From Isoetes taiwanensis (Eukaryota > Streptophyta > Lycopodiopsida > Isoetales > Isoetaceae), in the NCBI GenBank assembly GCA_021234155.1, contig JAJEKV010000006.1, positions 7,967,003 through 8,031,002 on the forward strand: a stretch of DNA of 64,000 nucleotides, in the 5' to 3' direction. The translations under genes were made by a program, and so were the position numbers. Under the pieces are notes generated by a model. That model was given only the letters and a program-made list of their open reading frames with translations. It did no database searches and was not told where the DNA came from. Below, in pieces: positions 45,292-57,000 of this stretch (its first letter is position 1; every line of letters begins with the position of its first letter).

Positions 45292-46116
45292 TCAGCCATA
45301 AAATTTTGACCATAGTACGGGATCCCTTATCGTAAGACGAGGCGCATGTCCTTGGGCATGACAACACCCGCTTGGCATGTATTGTCGCAAGTCGCGAGTC
45401 CTCGAACGTGACCGACACCAACCGCCCAAGCCATTTGAAGAGCATTTAAGGCGGTTGCTTGAATTTCTGTGAATCGGTATGATGTATCGCACCACACTCT
45501 TGCGTAATCTCTCTCACGAGCTCCCGCAAATGGGAGACGCGGAATGACCATCTCGGTGCTCTTCGATGCTTCTTAATCTCGCTGGAGCGCTTTAATGCCG
45601 GCCACTTTCTTAAAGCTTCCGGCCACTACCCTCACCACCCCCGGCATTTGGAGCACGTTGCTTTCGGCCGACTCTTCCCGTAGCCTACCTCACCCCCGGC
45701 ATTTGCAGGTTGTTCTCGGCCCGAGCTCTTCCTACCGCCTCCTCACATTGGAGTGCCTTCCCCTTTCTCGGCGTTGGGCTCCTCCTTTGATTTGAAGGTC
45801 TGGCACCTCCATGGGAGGAACAGGGAGGAAGAAGGAAAAACAGGCGGCTGCCCAATAATTAATCCAAGGTCATATTACGCTCGTAGGTCTCTCTCACATT
45901 TTCATCCTCGTCTCTCAACCGAGTGCACCTCCCTACTTACTCGAGCTGCTTCTCCGTAGACCATCATCGCGGTTCTTTTCCGGTCTTACGTTAGGCATGG
46001 TCGGAGGAGGAGAATCTCTATCGAGAGACTTGAGTCGATCATGAAGAAGGCTAATGTAATCACCTGGCCTTACACCACTGGATGGATCCTTAGTTTGTTT
46101 GTTTAGTTCTTGCCAT
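45292..46116 (-). pseudogene. Histone H3-like gene with long tail-fold insert (frameshifted)
   Basis: ATG at 46116 opens with MARTKQT, the exact start of histone H3, 30 nt after a TATA box (46139-46144). The histone fold follows far downstream on the same strand, spread over three frames: KSTEMVIPRLPFA (alpha-N, about 45551), LVREITQEC, RFTEIQATALNALQM (alpha-1/2), LVSVTFEDSRLATIHAKRV (45370-45426) and MPKDMRLVLR (45322-45351). Each has its counterpart, in order, in H3. Between tail and fold are about 400 bp encoding charged sequence with a twice-repeated AExNxLQMPGV-type phrase; canonical H3 has about 35 residues there. The whole would be about 275 codons against 136 in H3. MPKDM and the divergent fold recall centromeric H3 or virus-encoded H3. 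At least four frame changes and in-frame stops are present. Confidence 0.75.
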
Positions 46117-46359
46117 GGCTTCTCGGCCCGGATGGCGCTTTTATACTACTTAACACCGACAAAAAAATAGACAACCGGCAAGAGATAAATAGTAAAAAAT
46201 GTGGTTAAAGTAAAATATGATGAACGTTTTTTAAATAATTGTACGGAACCCTAAAAAAATATCGGACAAAATACGGAACCCTAAAAACATCGACAAAAAC
46301 ACAAATAAAACCGAGATTCAAAGCGCTAGCCGATAGACAATTTCTTGTTGATCGCGAAC

Positions 46360-46523
46360 TCATTTAAACTTTACATTTCCCTCTTGCATGTAACCAACCC
46401 TAATGCCATCAATAAAATAATGGAAGTCGCCAAGAATCTCCTCTGTCTCCATTAGCACTCTTAGCTCGATAATGGCCATTCGCTTTCCATGGTGGCTGTA
46501 TAAATGATTTCCTCCCTCTCCAT
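46360..46523 (-). CDS. Small unit G of the TIR element
   Basis: ATG at 46523 (MEREEIIYTATMESEW); after a one-base shift the frame continues as ELRVLMETEEILGDFHYFID then GIRVGYMQEGNVKFK-stop. About 55 residues, acidic, no family recognised. It sits between the H3-like gene and unit H. No shared-arm hairpin follows, only a duplicated ACGGAACCCTAAAAA phrase at about 46246 and 46276. Confidence 0.3.
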
Positions 46524-46694
46524 ACTCGAATATCCACGTGACGGAGTGTGCGAGTTATGGTCCTCAAACGGCTCCCAAAAAGTTGTGCGACCTTTTTTTC
46601 GTTTCCTTCGCTCTAGTTGACAATTAACATTATAAATATTGTTTTGGAAGAAAGTATCTGAACTTAAAGGAGGACTTAACTACGCGGACCTCTG

Positions 46695-47156
46695 TTAGTT
46701 GACCGGATGATTCGTGGAATCGAACATCCTAGGTCGGAACAAAAAAATAAGCCATCCACAAAATTGGCAGGGGGGAGAAAGCACGATATGTCTTCTGAGC
46801 TTTTCTAACTTCCCGCCCATCTGGAATATGTTAGCAAATACCTCAAACGGTGTGAAGATTTTGAAACTCATCCTCACGCCTCCGTTTTCAGACATTACCG
46901 CTTGCACCTCGTCAGCCATGCATTTCTTCATTGCAATTACATTGTTCTCATTAGTCTGTGGCTTACAATGTTCACTTAAAGGGGGCAATTCAACCGGCCT
47001 CAAGCCCGGTTTCCCCGACCTTTATGTTATAATCATGTTCGTAAAACCAGATGCCTATATAGCAAGGTCACGCATCCATACCTTGGAAAAGGACAATTCC
47101 GATGTCTATGTGATACACGACAAGTACACACTAATACTTTCGGGCCGGAATGACAT
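46695..47156 (-). CDS. Small unit H of the TIR element
   Basis: ATG at 47156 (MSFRPESISVYLSCIT). The frame has two stops before 47003, then is open to 46695. The open part includes NENNVIAMKKCMADEVQAVM and SFKIFTPFEVFANIFQMGGK. The plus strand is also open over much of this region (46714-47172), so the strand is uncertain. The minus strand is preferred because its neighbours run that way. No family recognised. Confidence 0.3.
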
Positions 47157-47242
47157 CCACGACGCCCGATAAACATAAACCCGCACAATAAATTTGTTTG
47201 TAAACACGTGTCAACGAAAAGAAATGAAAAGATAAAGTGAGA

Positions 47243-47312
47243 TCACACGACGCCGAAACTATCTCTACTACGCAGATTAAGTAGTCGACAGCCTAGCTTC
47301 AAGGCCGTGTGA
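47243..47312. terminator. Shared-arm hairpin H10
   Basis: TCACACGACGCCGAA against TTCAAGGCCGTGTGA. It lies about 150 nt beyond the 3' end of unit I. Confidence 0.65.
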
Positions 47313-47465
47313 TCCGATTAAGGTGGTTACCATTTAGGGCAATTTTGGGAAGCCGCTTTTGGTGGAGATTAGCTCTTTGGCCATATCGTAAGGGGTATAT
47401 GCATGTCTATTATTGTTATACTTTCCACTTTCCGCCGCTAGAATTCAACTTGAACTCTTTTTATC

Positions 47466-47636
47466 CTACCTATCCAATGTGTCCGCATCGACGTCGATCG
47501 CCTTTGTCGCTAACTCTATATGCTCCCTCGTTGATGGCAGCATACTCACCCACTAACCTATTGAGACAAAACCTCCCACTTCGGACATTGGGAGTTCCGT
47601 AAATGGGGCAAGAACACAGTAAATTACAGGAGACAT
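47466..47636 (-). CDS. Small unit I of the TIR element
   Basis: ATG at 47636: MSPVIYCVLAPFTELPMSEV, with one frame break near 47555, then EHIELATKAIDVDADTLDR-stop at 47466. About 56 residues, no family recognised. It is the gene nearest the right TIR. Confidence 0.25.
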
Positions 47637-47973
47637 GGATTGCAGATGAGGAGTGAAGGCGGAGAGGATGCACGAGAGGCGGCCGGAGTGACAAGATGTA
47701 AGTTTGGCGCCAAAAATTTGACAAGGGAGTTGGTGACGCCGACAAGAGGGCGGTCAAAGTCACCATTATTTTTTGGCGGCGACTCCCGAAAAATAATGGG
47801 CCATTAAAATGGTTGCAATAAAAGCGCAAGCATCCCCTATGAAAATACGCCATGTGGATGCCAAGTAAGCCCGCTCATCCTTCTACCCGCCAAGTAATAT
47901 TGACTTTCGAAAAAGGCGCAAACCTGATTGGTCCCGGGCGACCGGGACGCGGAAATCTTTAGCCCAAGATAAG

Positions 47974-48004
47974 GGCCATTTTCAGACCCCAACCGCCTCT
48001 AATG
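47974..48004 (-). repeat. Right terminal inverted repeat
   Basis: Reverse complement begins CATTAGAGGCGGTT then GGGGTCTGAAAATGGCC. It pairs with 34627-34658. Satellite sequence (GGGAGATCGCC...GTGGCCTTGGGGAG) resumes immediately outside. Confidence 0.85.
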
Positions 48005-51000
48005 GGAGATCGCCGTCCGTCCCCGTGGCCTTGGGGAGAGGAAATTCGGGGCAAGCGACTCGGGGATTTTAGGGTCTCGCCCGGCATCGCAACAACACTC
48101 CCACTCACGCCAAGTCGGCGCAAGGTCCCGCCGAATCCCGACAAGGAGATGGCCTCCAAAACGTAAACCCCGTGGGTTGTCGTTCTAGAAGGGTTTGGCG
48201 TTTTGGGGCCGAGACTTGGTATGTTGCACTTGGGACTGGCCGAGAAGCCGCAACCGAGATTGCGAGCAAGGAACCGATGGAGCGGAGTTTGGGCCCGTCC
48301 TCCTCCCGATGTGGCAAGTAGAAGTGGGGGGCTTTGCGATGGCAAGACATTCATAAATTGAAATTAATGCATTGTCTAAAATAAATTCTGATTTTTTGCC
48401 ACTGGATTCCTAATTCATCTCCAAAGAATGGCCCAATTTCGAAATTTTCGAGAAGGTCTAGCTCAAAGGGTTAGCATTAGAACGGTCGGGGCAGCCCGCT
48501 AGGTGGCAACCGAAAGCAGGCACCTTCCCCAAGTCAAACGAGGCCAGGACCTTGCAGGGATCCTCACTAGAGGGGGAGAGTCCGGACCCCAAGAGGCGGG
48601 ATCCAAAACCGCTCCCCAGGCAGCCCCTTCCCGCGGCAAAGGGCTCCCGGGGGGCTGACGCTTAATGACCACCCTCCTGTGAGCCGGTTCCCCTATCCGA
48701 CCGTTGGATCCTCCGCTCAGGGGCCCCTCTTTGGGAAGGCCAAAAAGATTCCAGATCCGCTCCGGGAGAACTTGTCAAACCGCGGGCGGCTTTGAGGTCG
48801 GCCTTGTAGAAACCACGTTGTTTTGTCGTTCGGGCACCGGGGAGGCTCAGGAATGGCAAATCGACCTCGCCAAGTCATCCGAATGGCTAAATTACCCCAC
48901 GGAGCAAGTTACAAGGTCGGTTTTGCAAAAGAAAGAAACACTCACGCCCTCCACGACAAGATCCCGCATCCACATCCTAGGCCAATTGACTACGAAAGTG
49001 TGATGGAAGTGAGCTACTTTGGCGCTACTTATAGGTCGGGTGGTCTTCTCGCCACGAACTTGCTCCTCGGGGCAATGTCGACGTTTCGAGTCCATTGGCG
49101 AGCCAAATCGCGATTCCCGAGAGGGGAGGTCGCCTGGTCCGGCCCCTGTGGCCTTGGGGAGAGGAAATTCGGGCAAAAGCAGCTTCGGGGGGTTTTAGGG
49201 TCCGCGGTTTCGGCTCAACACCCCCACTCCATCGCCAAGTCACGCGCAAGGTCCCGCTGAATCGACAAGGAGAGGGCCTCCAAAACGTAAACCCCGCGGG
49301 TTGCCGTGTTCTAGAAGGGTTTGCGCTTTGGGGGGGCCGGTGACTTCGTCAAGGCAATTTGGGACCCGGCCGAGAAGCCGCAGCCGGTGAATACGGAGCA
49401 AGGGAACTTACTTGAGCGGAGTTTGGGCCTGTCCTCCTCCCGATGTGGCAAGTAGAAGTCGTGGGGCGCTTTTGCAGTGGCAAGACATTCATAAATTCGC
49501 AATTAATGCATTGTACCTAAAAATAAATTCTCCGATTTTTGCCAATTTGGATTCCTAATTCATCTCCAGCACACAGCCCAATTTTCAAATTTTCGGAGAA
49601 GGTCTAGGTCAAAGGGTTAGCATTAGAACGGTCGGGTCTGTGGCAGCCTCGCGGGGTGGCAACCGAGTGGCACCCTTCCCCAAGTCAAACGAGGCCAGGA
49701 CCTTGCAGGATCCCTCACAAGAGGGGGGAGGTCCGGACCCCAAGAGGCGGGATCCAAAAACGTTCCCGGAGGCAGCCCTTCTCGGCGCCGGGGGGGCTGA
49801 CGCTAATGACCACCCTCCCGAGCCCGGTTCCCCTATCCGACCGTTGGATCCTCCGTCAGGGGACCCTCTTTGGGAAGGCCCAAAAGATTCCAGACGGTCC
49901 AGAGAACTTGTCAAAACCGGGGGCCCCCCGAGGTCGGCCTTGTAGAAACCGCAGTTGTTTTGTCGCTCGAAAGCACCGGGAGGCTCGGAATGGCAAATCG
50001 ACCGCCAAATCGTCCGGAATGGCTTAAATTATCCTAGGGAGCAAGTTACAAGGTCGGTTTTGCAAAAGAAAGAAACACTCACGCCTCCACGACAAAGATC
50101 CCGCATCCACATCCTAGGCCAATTGACTACGAGTGTGATGGAAGTGAGCTACTTTGGCGCTTTTGGAAGTCGGATGGTCTTCCGGGGCACGACCTTGGTC
50201 TCCAAAGGGCAATGTCGACGCTCGAGTCCATTGGCGTAGCCAAATCGCGATTCCGGAGAGGGAGGTCGCCGTCCCCCTCGTGGCCTTGGGGAGAGGAAAT
50301 TGGGGCAAGCAGCCTTCCTGGGGATTTTAGGGTCTCGCGGTTCAAGGCCAACACCCCCACTCCACGCCGCCAAGTCACCGCAAGGTCCCTACCGACCGAC
50401 AAGGAGAGGGCCTCCAAAAACGTAAACCATTGGGGCCGAGACTTAGTCTGCTGCACTTGGGACTGGCCTGCCGGCTGCGGAGAAAACGGAGCAAGGGGAA
50501 CCGACGGAGCTTAAGTTTGGGCCTGTCCTCCTCCGATGTGGCAAGTAGAAGTCGGGGGCGCTTTTGCAAAGGGCAAGACATTCATAAATTCGTAATTAAT
50601 GCATTGTACTAAAATAAATTCTGATTTTTGCCGCCTGGATTCCTAATTCATCTCCAAAGACATAGCCCAATTTTCGGAATTTTCGGAGAAGGTCTAGGTC
50701 AAAGGGTTAACTAAGGTCAAAGGAATGGAGTTTGTGGGATCGTTGTACTTGGGGTTGACCTTGGTCGGCCGGACATTATACTCGGCCTAAGATTGCATTG
50801 AGAATATAAGCATCATAACTATTAGAATGAAGATAAATGATTACAGAAAAGCATCATAACTACTAGAATGAAGATAAATGATTACAGAAAAGCAAAAGAC
50901 TACTGCGGGTTGGGGGGGGGGGGTTTTAGATTTGGTTGCTTGTGATGATGGTTGTGTTTCAAAGATCAAGGCATATGGATAGAGAGAATGCCCTTGTTCA

Positions 51001-54000
51001 ACGGATCGCTCCCTAAAGCTATTTGACATGGATGGCATAATTAACTTGTAATGAATCAATTAGGGGCAAGCAGCCTTAGGAGGGATTTTAGGGTCCCCGC
51101 CTCAAGGCCAACACCCCCACTCCACGCCAAGACACGAAGGTCCCGGCCGTCGACAAGGAGAGGGCCTCCAAACGAAACCCCGGAGTTGCGTGTTCTAGAA
51201 GGGTTTATGCGCTTTGGGGGCCGAGTTTTGGTCTTCTGGCCACGGAAATTGGTCCCTGTGGCAATGTCGATGTCCTGAGTCCATTGGCAGAGACGAATCG
51301 CGGTTCCGGGAGGGAGATCGCCTCGTCCGGGCCCCTGTGGCCTTGGGGAGAAGAAATTCGGGCAAGCGGCCCGGGGATTTTAGGGTCTGCTCAAGGTCAA
51401 CACCCCCACTCCACGTCAAGACACGGCGCAAGGTCCCGGCCTAATCTGACAAGGAGAGGGCCTCCAAAACGTAAACCCTGTGGGTTGCCAGGTGTCCTCC
51501 TCCCGATGTGGCAAGTAGAAGTCGGGGGGGCGCTTTTGCAGTGGCAAGACATTCATAAATTCGTAATTAATGCATTGTACGAAAATAAATTCTGATTTTT
51601 TGCCACCGATTCCTAATTCATCTCCAAAGACATAGCCCAATTTTCGGAATTTTCTGGAGAAGGTCTAGGTCAAAGGGTTAACTAAGGTCAAAGGAATGGA
51701 GTTTGTGGGATCGTTGTACTTGGGGTTGACCTTATCGGGTGGACGCTATACTCGGTCTAAGATTGCATTGAGAATATAAGCATCATAACTATTAGAATGA
51801 AGATAAATGATTACGAAAAAGCATCATAACTACTAGAATGAAGATAAATGATTAGAAAAGCAAAAGACTATCAAGGGTTGGGGGTTAGATTTGGTTGCTT
51901 GTGATGATGGTTGTGTTTCAAAGATCAAGGCATATGGATAGAGAGAATGCCCTTGTTCAACGGACCGCTCCCTAAAGCTATTTGACATGGATGGCATAAT
52001 TAACTTGTAATGAACTCAATTCGAGGGCAAGCCTTCCTGGGAGGGATTTTAGGGTCCCCGGCCTCAAGGCCAACACCCCCACTCCACGCCAAGACACTGC
52101 CAAGAAGGTCCCGCCAACTGACAGGAGAGAGGCCTCTCCAAACGTAAACCCCGGAGTTGCCGTGTTCTAGAAGGGTTTGGCGTTTTGGGGCCGAAGTTTT
52201 GGTCTTCGCCACTTTAAATTGGTCCCCTGGGGCAATGTCGATGTCCCGAGTCCATTGGCGAGACGAATCGCGTTCCGGAGGGGAGATCGCCTGTCCGGCC
52301 CCGTGGCCTTGGGGAGAAGAAATTCGGGCAAGCACGGGGATTTTAGGGTCTTCGCTCAATGCCAACACCCCACTCCATCGCCAAGTCACGGGTGCAAGGT
52401 CCCGCCGAATAATCGACAAGGAGAGGGCCTCCAAAAACGAAAACCCCGTGGGTTGCCAGTGTCCTCCCCCATGTGGCAAGTAGAAGTCGGGGGCTTTTGC
52501 TGGCAAGACATTCATAAATTCGCAATTAATGCATTGTACTTAAAATAAATTCTGATTTTTGCCATTTGGATTCCTAATTCATCTCCAAAGACACAACCCC
52601 AATTTTCGAAATTTTCGGAGAAGGTCTAGGTCAAAGGATTAGCATTAGAACGGTCGGGGCAGCCCGCTGTGGCAACCGAAGCCGGGGCACCCTTCCCCAA
52701 GTCAACGACGACTGGCCAGGGGGGGCTGCATGCTAATGACCACCCTCCCGGAGCCCCGGTTTCCCTATCCGACCGTTGGACCCTCCGTTCGGGGGCCCTC
52801 TTCGGGAAGGCCCAAAAGATTCCAGATCGGTCCGGAGAACTTGTCAAACCCCGGGCGTCTTTGAGGAGGTCGGCCTTGTAGAAACCGGGCAGTTGTTTTG
52901 TCGCTCGGGCACCGGGAGGCTTCGAATGGCAAATCGACCGCCAAATCGTCTGAATGGCTAAATTACCCTAGGGAGCAATTTACAAGGTCGGTTTTGCAAA
53001 AGAAAGAAACACTCACGCCCTCCACGACAAGATCCCGCATCCACATCCTAGGCCAATTGACTACGAGTGTGATGGAAGTGAGCTACTTTGGCTTCTTGGA
53101 GGTCGGGTGGTCTTCCCGCCACGGAACTTGCTCCCAAGGCAATGTCGACGCTCGAGTCCATTTGCGAGCCAAATCGCGATTCCAGAGGGGAGGTAGCCCA
53201 TCCGGCCCCAGCCTTGGGAGAGGAAATTGGGGCAAGCAGCCCGGGATTTTAGGGTCCGTGCTCGCCAACACCCCCACTCCACGCCAAGTCACGACGCAAG
53301 GTCCCGCTGAATCGACAAGGAGAGGGCCTCCAAAACGTAAACCCCGTGGGTTGCTGTGTTCTAGAAGGGTTTGGCGCTTTGGGGGCCGAGACTTGGTCTC
53401 AAGGCATTTGGGACTGGCGAGAAGTCATGCCGAGAAGTTGCGTGAGAATAGAATACGGAGCAAGGGGAACCGGGACGGAGCAGAGTTTGGGCATGTCCTC
53501 CTCCCAATGTGGCAAGTAGAAGCCGCGGCCGAGAATACGGAGCAAGGGGAACTGACGAGCAGAGTTTGGGCATGTCCTCCTCCCAATGTGGCAAGTAGAA
53601 GTGGGGCTTTTGGTGCTGGAAAGACATTCATAAATTCGCATTAATGCATTGTACGAAAATAAATTCCGATTTTTTGCCGCCTGGATTCCTAATTCATCTC
53701 CAAAGCACAATGCCCAATTTTCAAATTTTGGAGAAGGTCTAGGTCAAAGGGTTAGCATTAGAATCGGTCGGGCAGCCTGCTGTGGCAACCGAAGCTGGCA
53801 CCCTTCCCCAAGTCAAACGAGGCCAGGACCTTGCAGGGATCCCTCACAAGAGGGGGAGAGTCCGGACCCCAAGAGGCGGATCCAAAAAGTTCCCGAGGCA
53901 GCCCTTCCCGGGCAGCTCCCCGGGTCAAAGACGCTATAATGACCACCCTCCCGAGCCCGGTTGCCTCTATCCGACCGCTGGATCCTTCCGTTCGGGGGCC

Positions 54001-57000
54001 CCTCTTTCGAAGGCCCAAAAGCTTCCAGATCGGTCCGAGAACTTGTCAACCACGGGCGCCCCGAGGTCGGCCTTGTAGAAACCGGGCAGTTGTTTTGTCG
54101 CTCGATAACCGGGAGGCTCCTGAATGGCAAATCGACCGCGTTCGGAATGGCTAAATTACCCTAGGGAGCAAGTTACAAGGTCGGTTTTGCAAAAAGAAAA
54201 GAAACACTCACGCCCACGACAGTATCCCGCATCCACATCCTAGGCCAATTGACCACGAGTGTGATGGAAGTGAGCTACTTTGGCTTCTTGGAGGTCGGTG
54301 GTCTTTCTCGCCACTGAACTTGCTCCCATGAAGGCAATGTCAATGTTCCGAGTCCATTGACAGAGCCAAATCGCGATTCTCGGAGAGGGAGGTAGCCTGG
54401 GTCCGCCCCTGTGGCCTCGGGGAGAGGAAATTGGGCAAGCAGCTTCGGGGGATTTTAGGGTCCATGCTCAAGGCCAACAGCCCCACTCCACGTCAAGTCA
54501 CGCAAGGTCCCTACTGAACCGACAGGAGAGGGCCTCCAAAACGTAAAACCCCTGTGGGTTGCCGTGTTCTAGAAGGGTTTTGCGTTTTGGGGGCGAGACT
54601 TGGTCTGTTGCACTTGGGACCCGCAGCCGAGAATACTGAGCAAGGGAACCCGGCGGAGTGGAGTTTGGGCCTGTCCTCCTCCCGATGTGGCAAGTAGAAG
54701 TCGGGGGCGCTTTTGGTGGCAAGACATTCATAAATTCGCAATTAATGCATTGTAATAAAATAAATTACGATTTTTTGCCACTGGATTCCTAATTCATCTC
54801 CAAAGACACACAGCCCAATTTTTCAAATTTTAGGAGAAGGTCTAGGTCAAAGGGTTAGCATTAGAGCTGTCGGGGCAGCCCGCTGCGGGCAACCGAGCTG
54901 GCACCCTTCCCAAGTCAAACGAGGCCAGGACCTTGGGGATCCTCACAAGAGGGGAGAGTGGGACCCCAAGAGGCGGGATCCAAAAGTTCCCGAGGCAGCC
55001 CTTCCCTCGGCGGCTCCCGGGCCAAGACGCTTAATGACCACCCTCCCGGAGCCCGGTTCTCCCATCCAACCGTTGGATCCTCCGTTCAGGGGCCCCTCTT
55101 CGGGAAGGCCCAAAAGATTCCAGATCGGTCCGGGAGAACTTGTCAAACCGCAGGGCGTCATGAGGTCGGCCTTGTAGAAACCGCAATGTTTTGTCGTTCG
55201 GGCACCGGGGAGGCTCCGGAATGGCAAATCGACCGTGTCAAATTGTCCGGAATGGCGAATTTACCATAGGGAGCAAGTTACAAGGTCGGTTTTGCAAAAG
55301 AAAGAAACACTCACGCCCTCCACGACAATATCCCGCATCCACATCCTAGGCCAATTGACTACGAGTGTGATGGAAGTGAGCTACTTTGGCGCTTCTTGGA
55401 GGTCGGGTGGTCTTCTGGCCACGGAACTTGCTCCCCAAGGCAATGTCGACGTTCTGAGTCCATTGGCAGAGCCAAATTGTGATTCCGGAGAGGGGAGGTC
55501 GCCCGTCCGTCCCCAGGGCCTTGGGTAGAGGAAATTCGGGGCAAACAGCTTCCAGGGGGATTTTAGAGTCCGTGCTCTGGCATCAACACCCCCACTCCAC
55601 CTCAAGTCACGGCGCAAGGTCCCGGCCGAATCTGACAAGGAGAGGGCCTCCAAAATGTAAACCCTGTGGGTTGCAAGGTTCTAGAAGGGTTTGCATTTTG
55701 GGGGCCGAGACTTGGTCTGTTGCACTTGGGAACTGGCCCATAAGCTGCAGCCGAGAATACGGAGCAAGGGAACTGACGGAGCGGAGTTTGGGCCTGTCAT
55801 CCTCCCGATGTGGCAAGTAGAAGTCGGGGGCGCTTTTGCAGTGGCAAGACATTCATAAATTCGCAATTAATGCATTGTACGAAAATAAATTCTGATTTTT
55901 TGCCAGCTGGATTCCTAATTCATCTCCAGCACACAGCCCAATTTTCGAAATTTTCGGAGAAGGTCTAGGTCAAAGGGTTAGCATTAGAACGGTCGGGGCA
56001 GCCCGTTGCAGGGCAACCGACGAGGCCAGGACCTTGCAGGGATCCCTCACAAGAGGGGAGAGTCCGGACCCCAAGAGGCGGGATCCAAAAAAGTTCCCGA
56101 GGCAGACCCTTCTGGCGGCCCTCTGGGGAGACGCACGACCACCCTCCCGGAGCCCGGTTCCCCTATCCGACCGTTGGATCCTCCGTTCAAGGGCCCCTCT
56201 TCGGGAAGGCCCAAAAGATTCCAGATCGGTCCGGGAGAACTTGTCAAACCGCGGGGCGTGCCGAGGTCGGCCTTGTAGAAACCGCAGTGTTTTGTCGTTC
56301 GGGCACCGGGGAGGCACCGGAATGACAAATCAACCCTGCCAAATCGTCCGGAATGGTGAAATTACCCTAGGGAGCAAGTTACAAGGTCGGTTTTGCAAAA
56401 GAAAGAAACAATCCACGCCCTCCACGACAAGATATCCCGAGATCCACATCCTAGGCCAATTGACTACGAGTGTGATGGAAGTGAGCTACTTTGGCGCTTC
56501 TTGGAGGTCGGATGGTCTTCTGGCCACGGAACTTGGTCCCCAAGGCAATTTTGACGTTCTGAGTCCATTGGCAGAGCCAAATCGCGATTCCGGAGAGTGG
56601 AGGTCGCCCGTCCGTCCCCAGGGCCTTGGGGAGAGGAAATTCGGGGCAAGCGGCTTAGGGGGATTTTAGGGTCCGTTCTGGCGTCAACACCCCCACTCCA
56701 CGCCAAGTCATGGGCAAGGTCCCGGCCGACCGACAAAAGAGAGGGCCTCCAAAACGAAAACCCCCGTGGGTTGCCGTGTTCTAGAAGGATTTGCGCTTTG
56801 GGGGGCGAGACTTGGTCTCATTGCACTTGGGACCGCCGAAAGCCGCAGCCGGTGAATAAGGAGCAAGGGGAACTGACGGAGCGGAGTTTGGGCCTGTCCT
56901 CCTCCCCGATGTGGGCAAGTAGAAGTGGGGGGCTTTTGCAGTTGGCAAGACATTCATAAATTTGCAATAAATGCATTGTACTTAAAAAATAAATTCGATT

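Larger units (their letters stand above)
34626..48004. mobile_element. 13.4-kb TIR-bounded multigene element nested in satellite
   Basis: Terminal inverted repeats 34627-34658 and 47974-48004 match at nearly all positions (CATTAG...GGGGTCTGAAAATGGCC), with one 1-nt and one 2-nt indel. Outside them the satellite unit is interrupted in mid-sequence: left flank CGCGGTTCCAGGGAG, right flank GGGAGATCGCC. That gives a candidate duplication GGGAG (34621-34625 and 48004-48008). Inside are about ten gene-like units, mostly on the minus strand, several with TATA boxes and most followed by a hairpin of one shared family. Many genes are frameshifted; one is intact. No polymerase, integrase, capsid or packaging gene is recognised. 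Confidence 0.75.

Noticed and set aside
34626-48004. Naming the element a giant virus, Polinton or virophage outright
   Set aside because: No hallmark replication, capsid or integration gene could be recognised, so only a virus-like hypothesis is given.
52898-53644. 248-residue frame in the satellite
   Set aside because: It runs across a unit boundary and is not preserved in neighbouring units; chance opening in GC-rich DNA.
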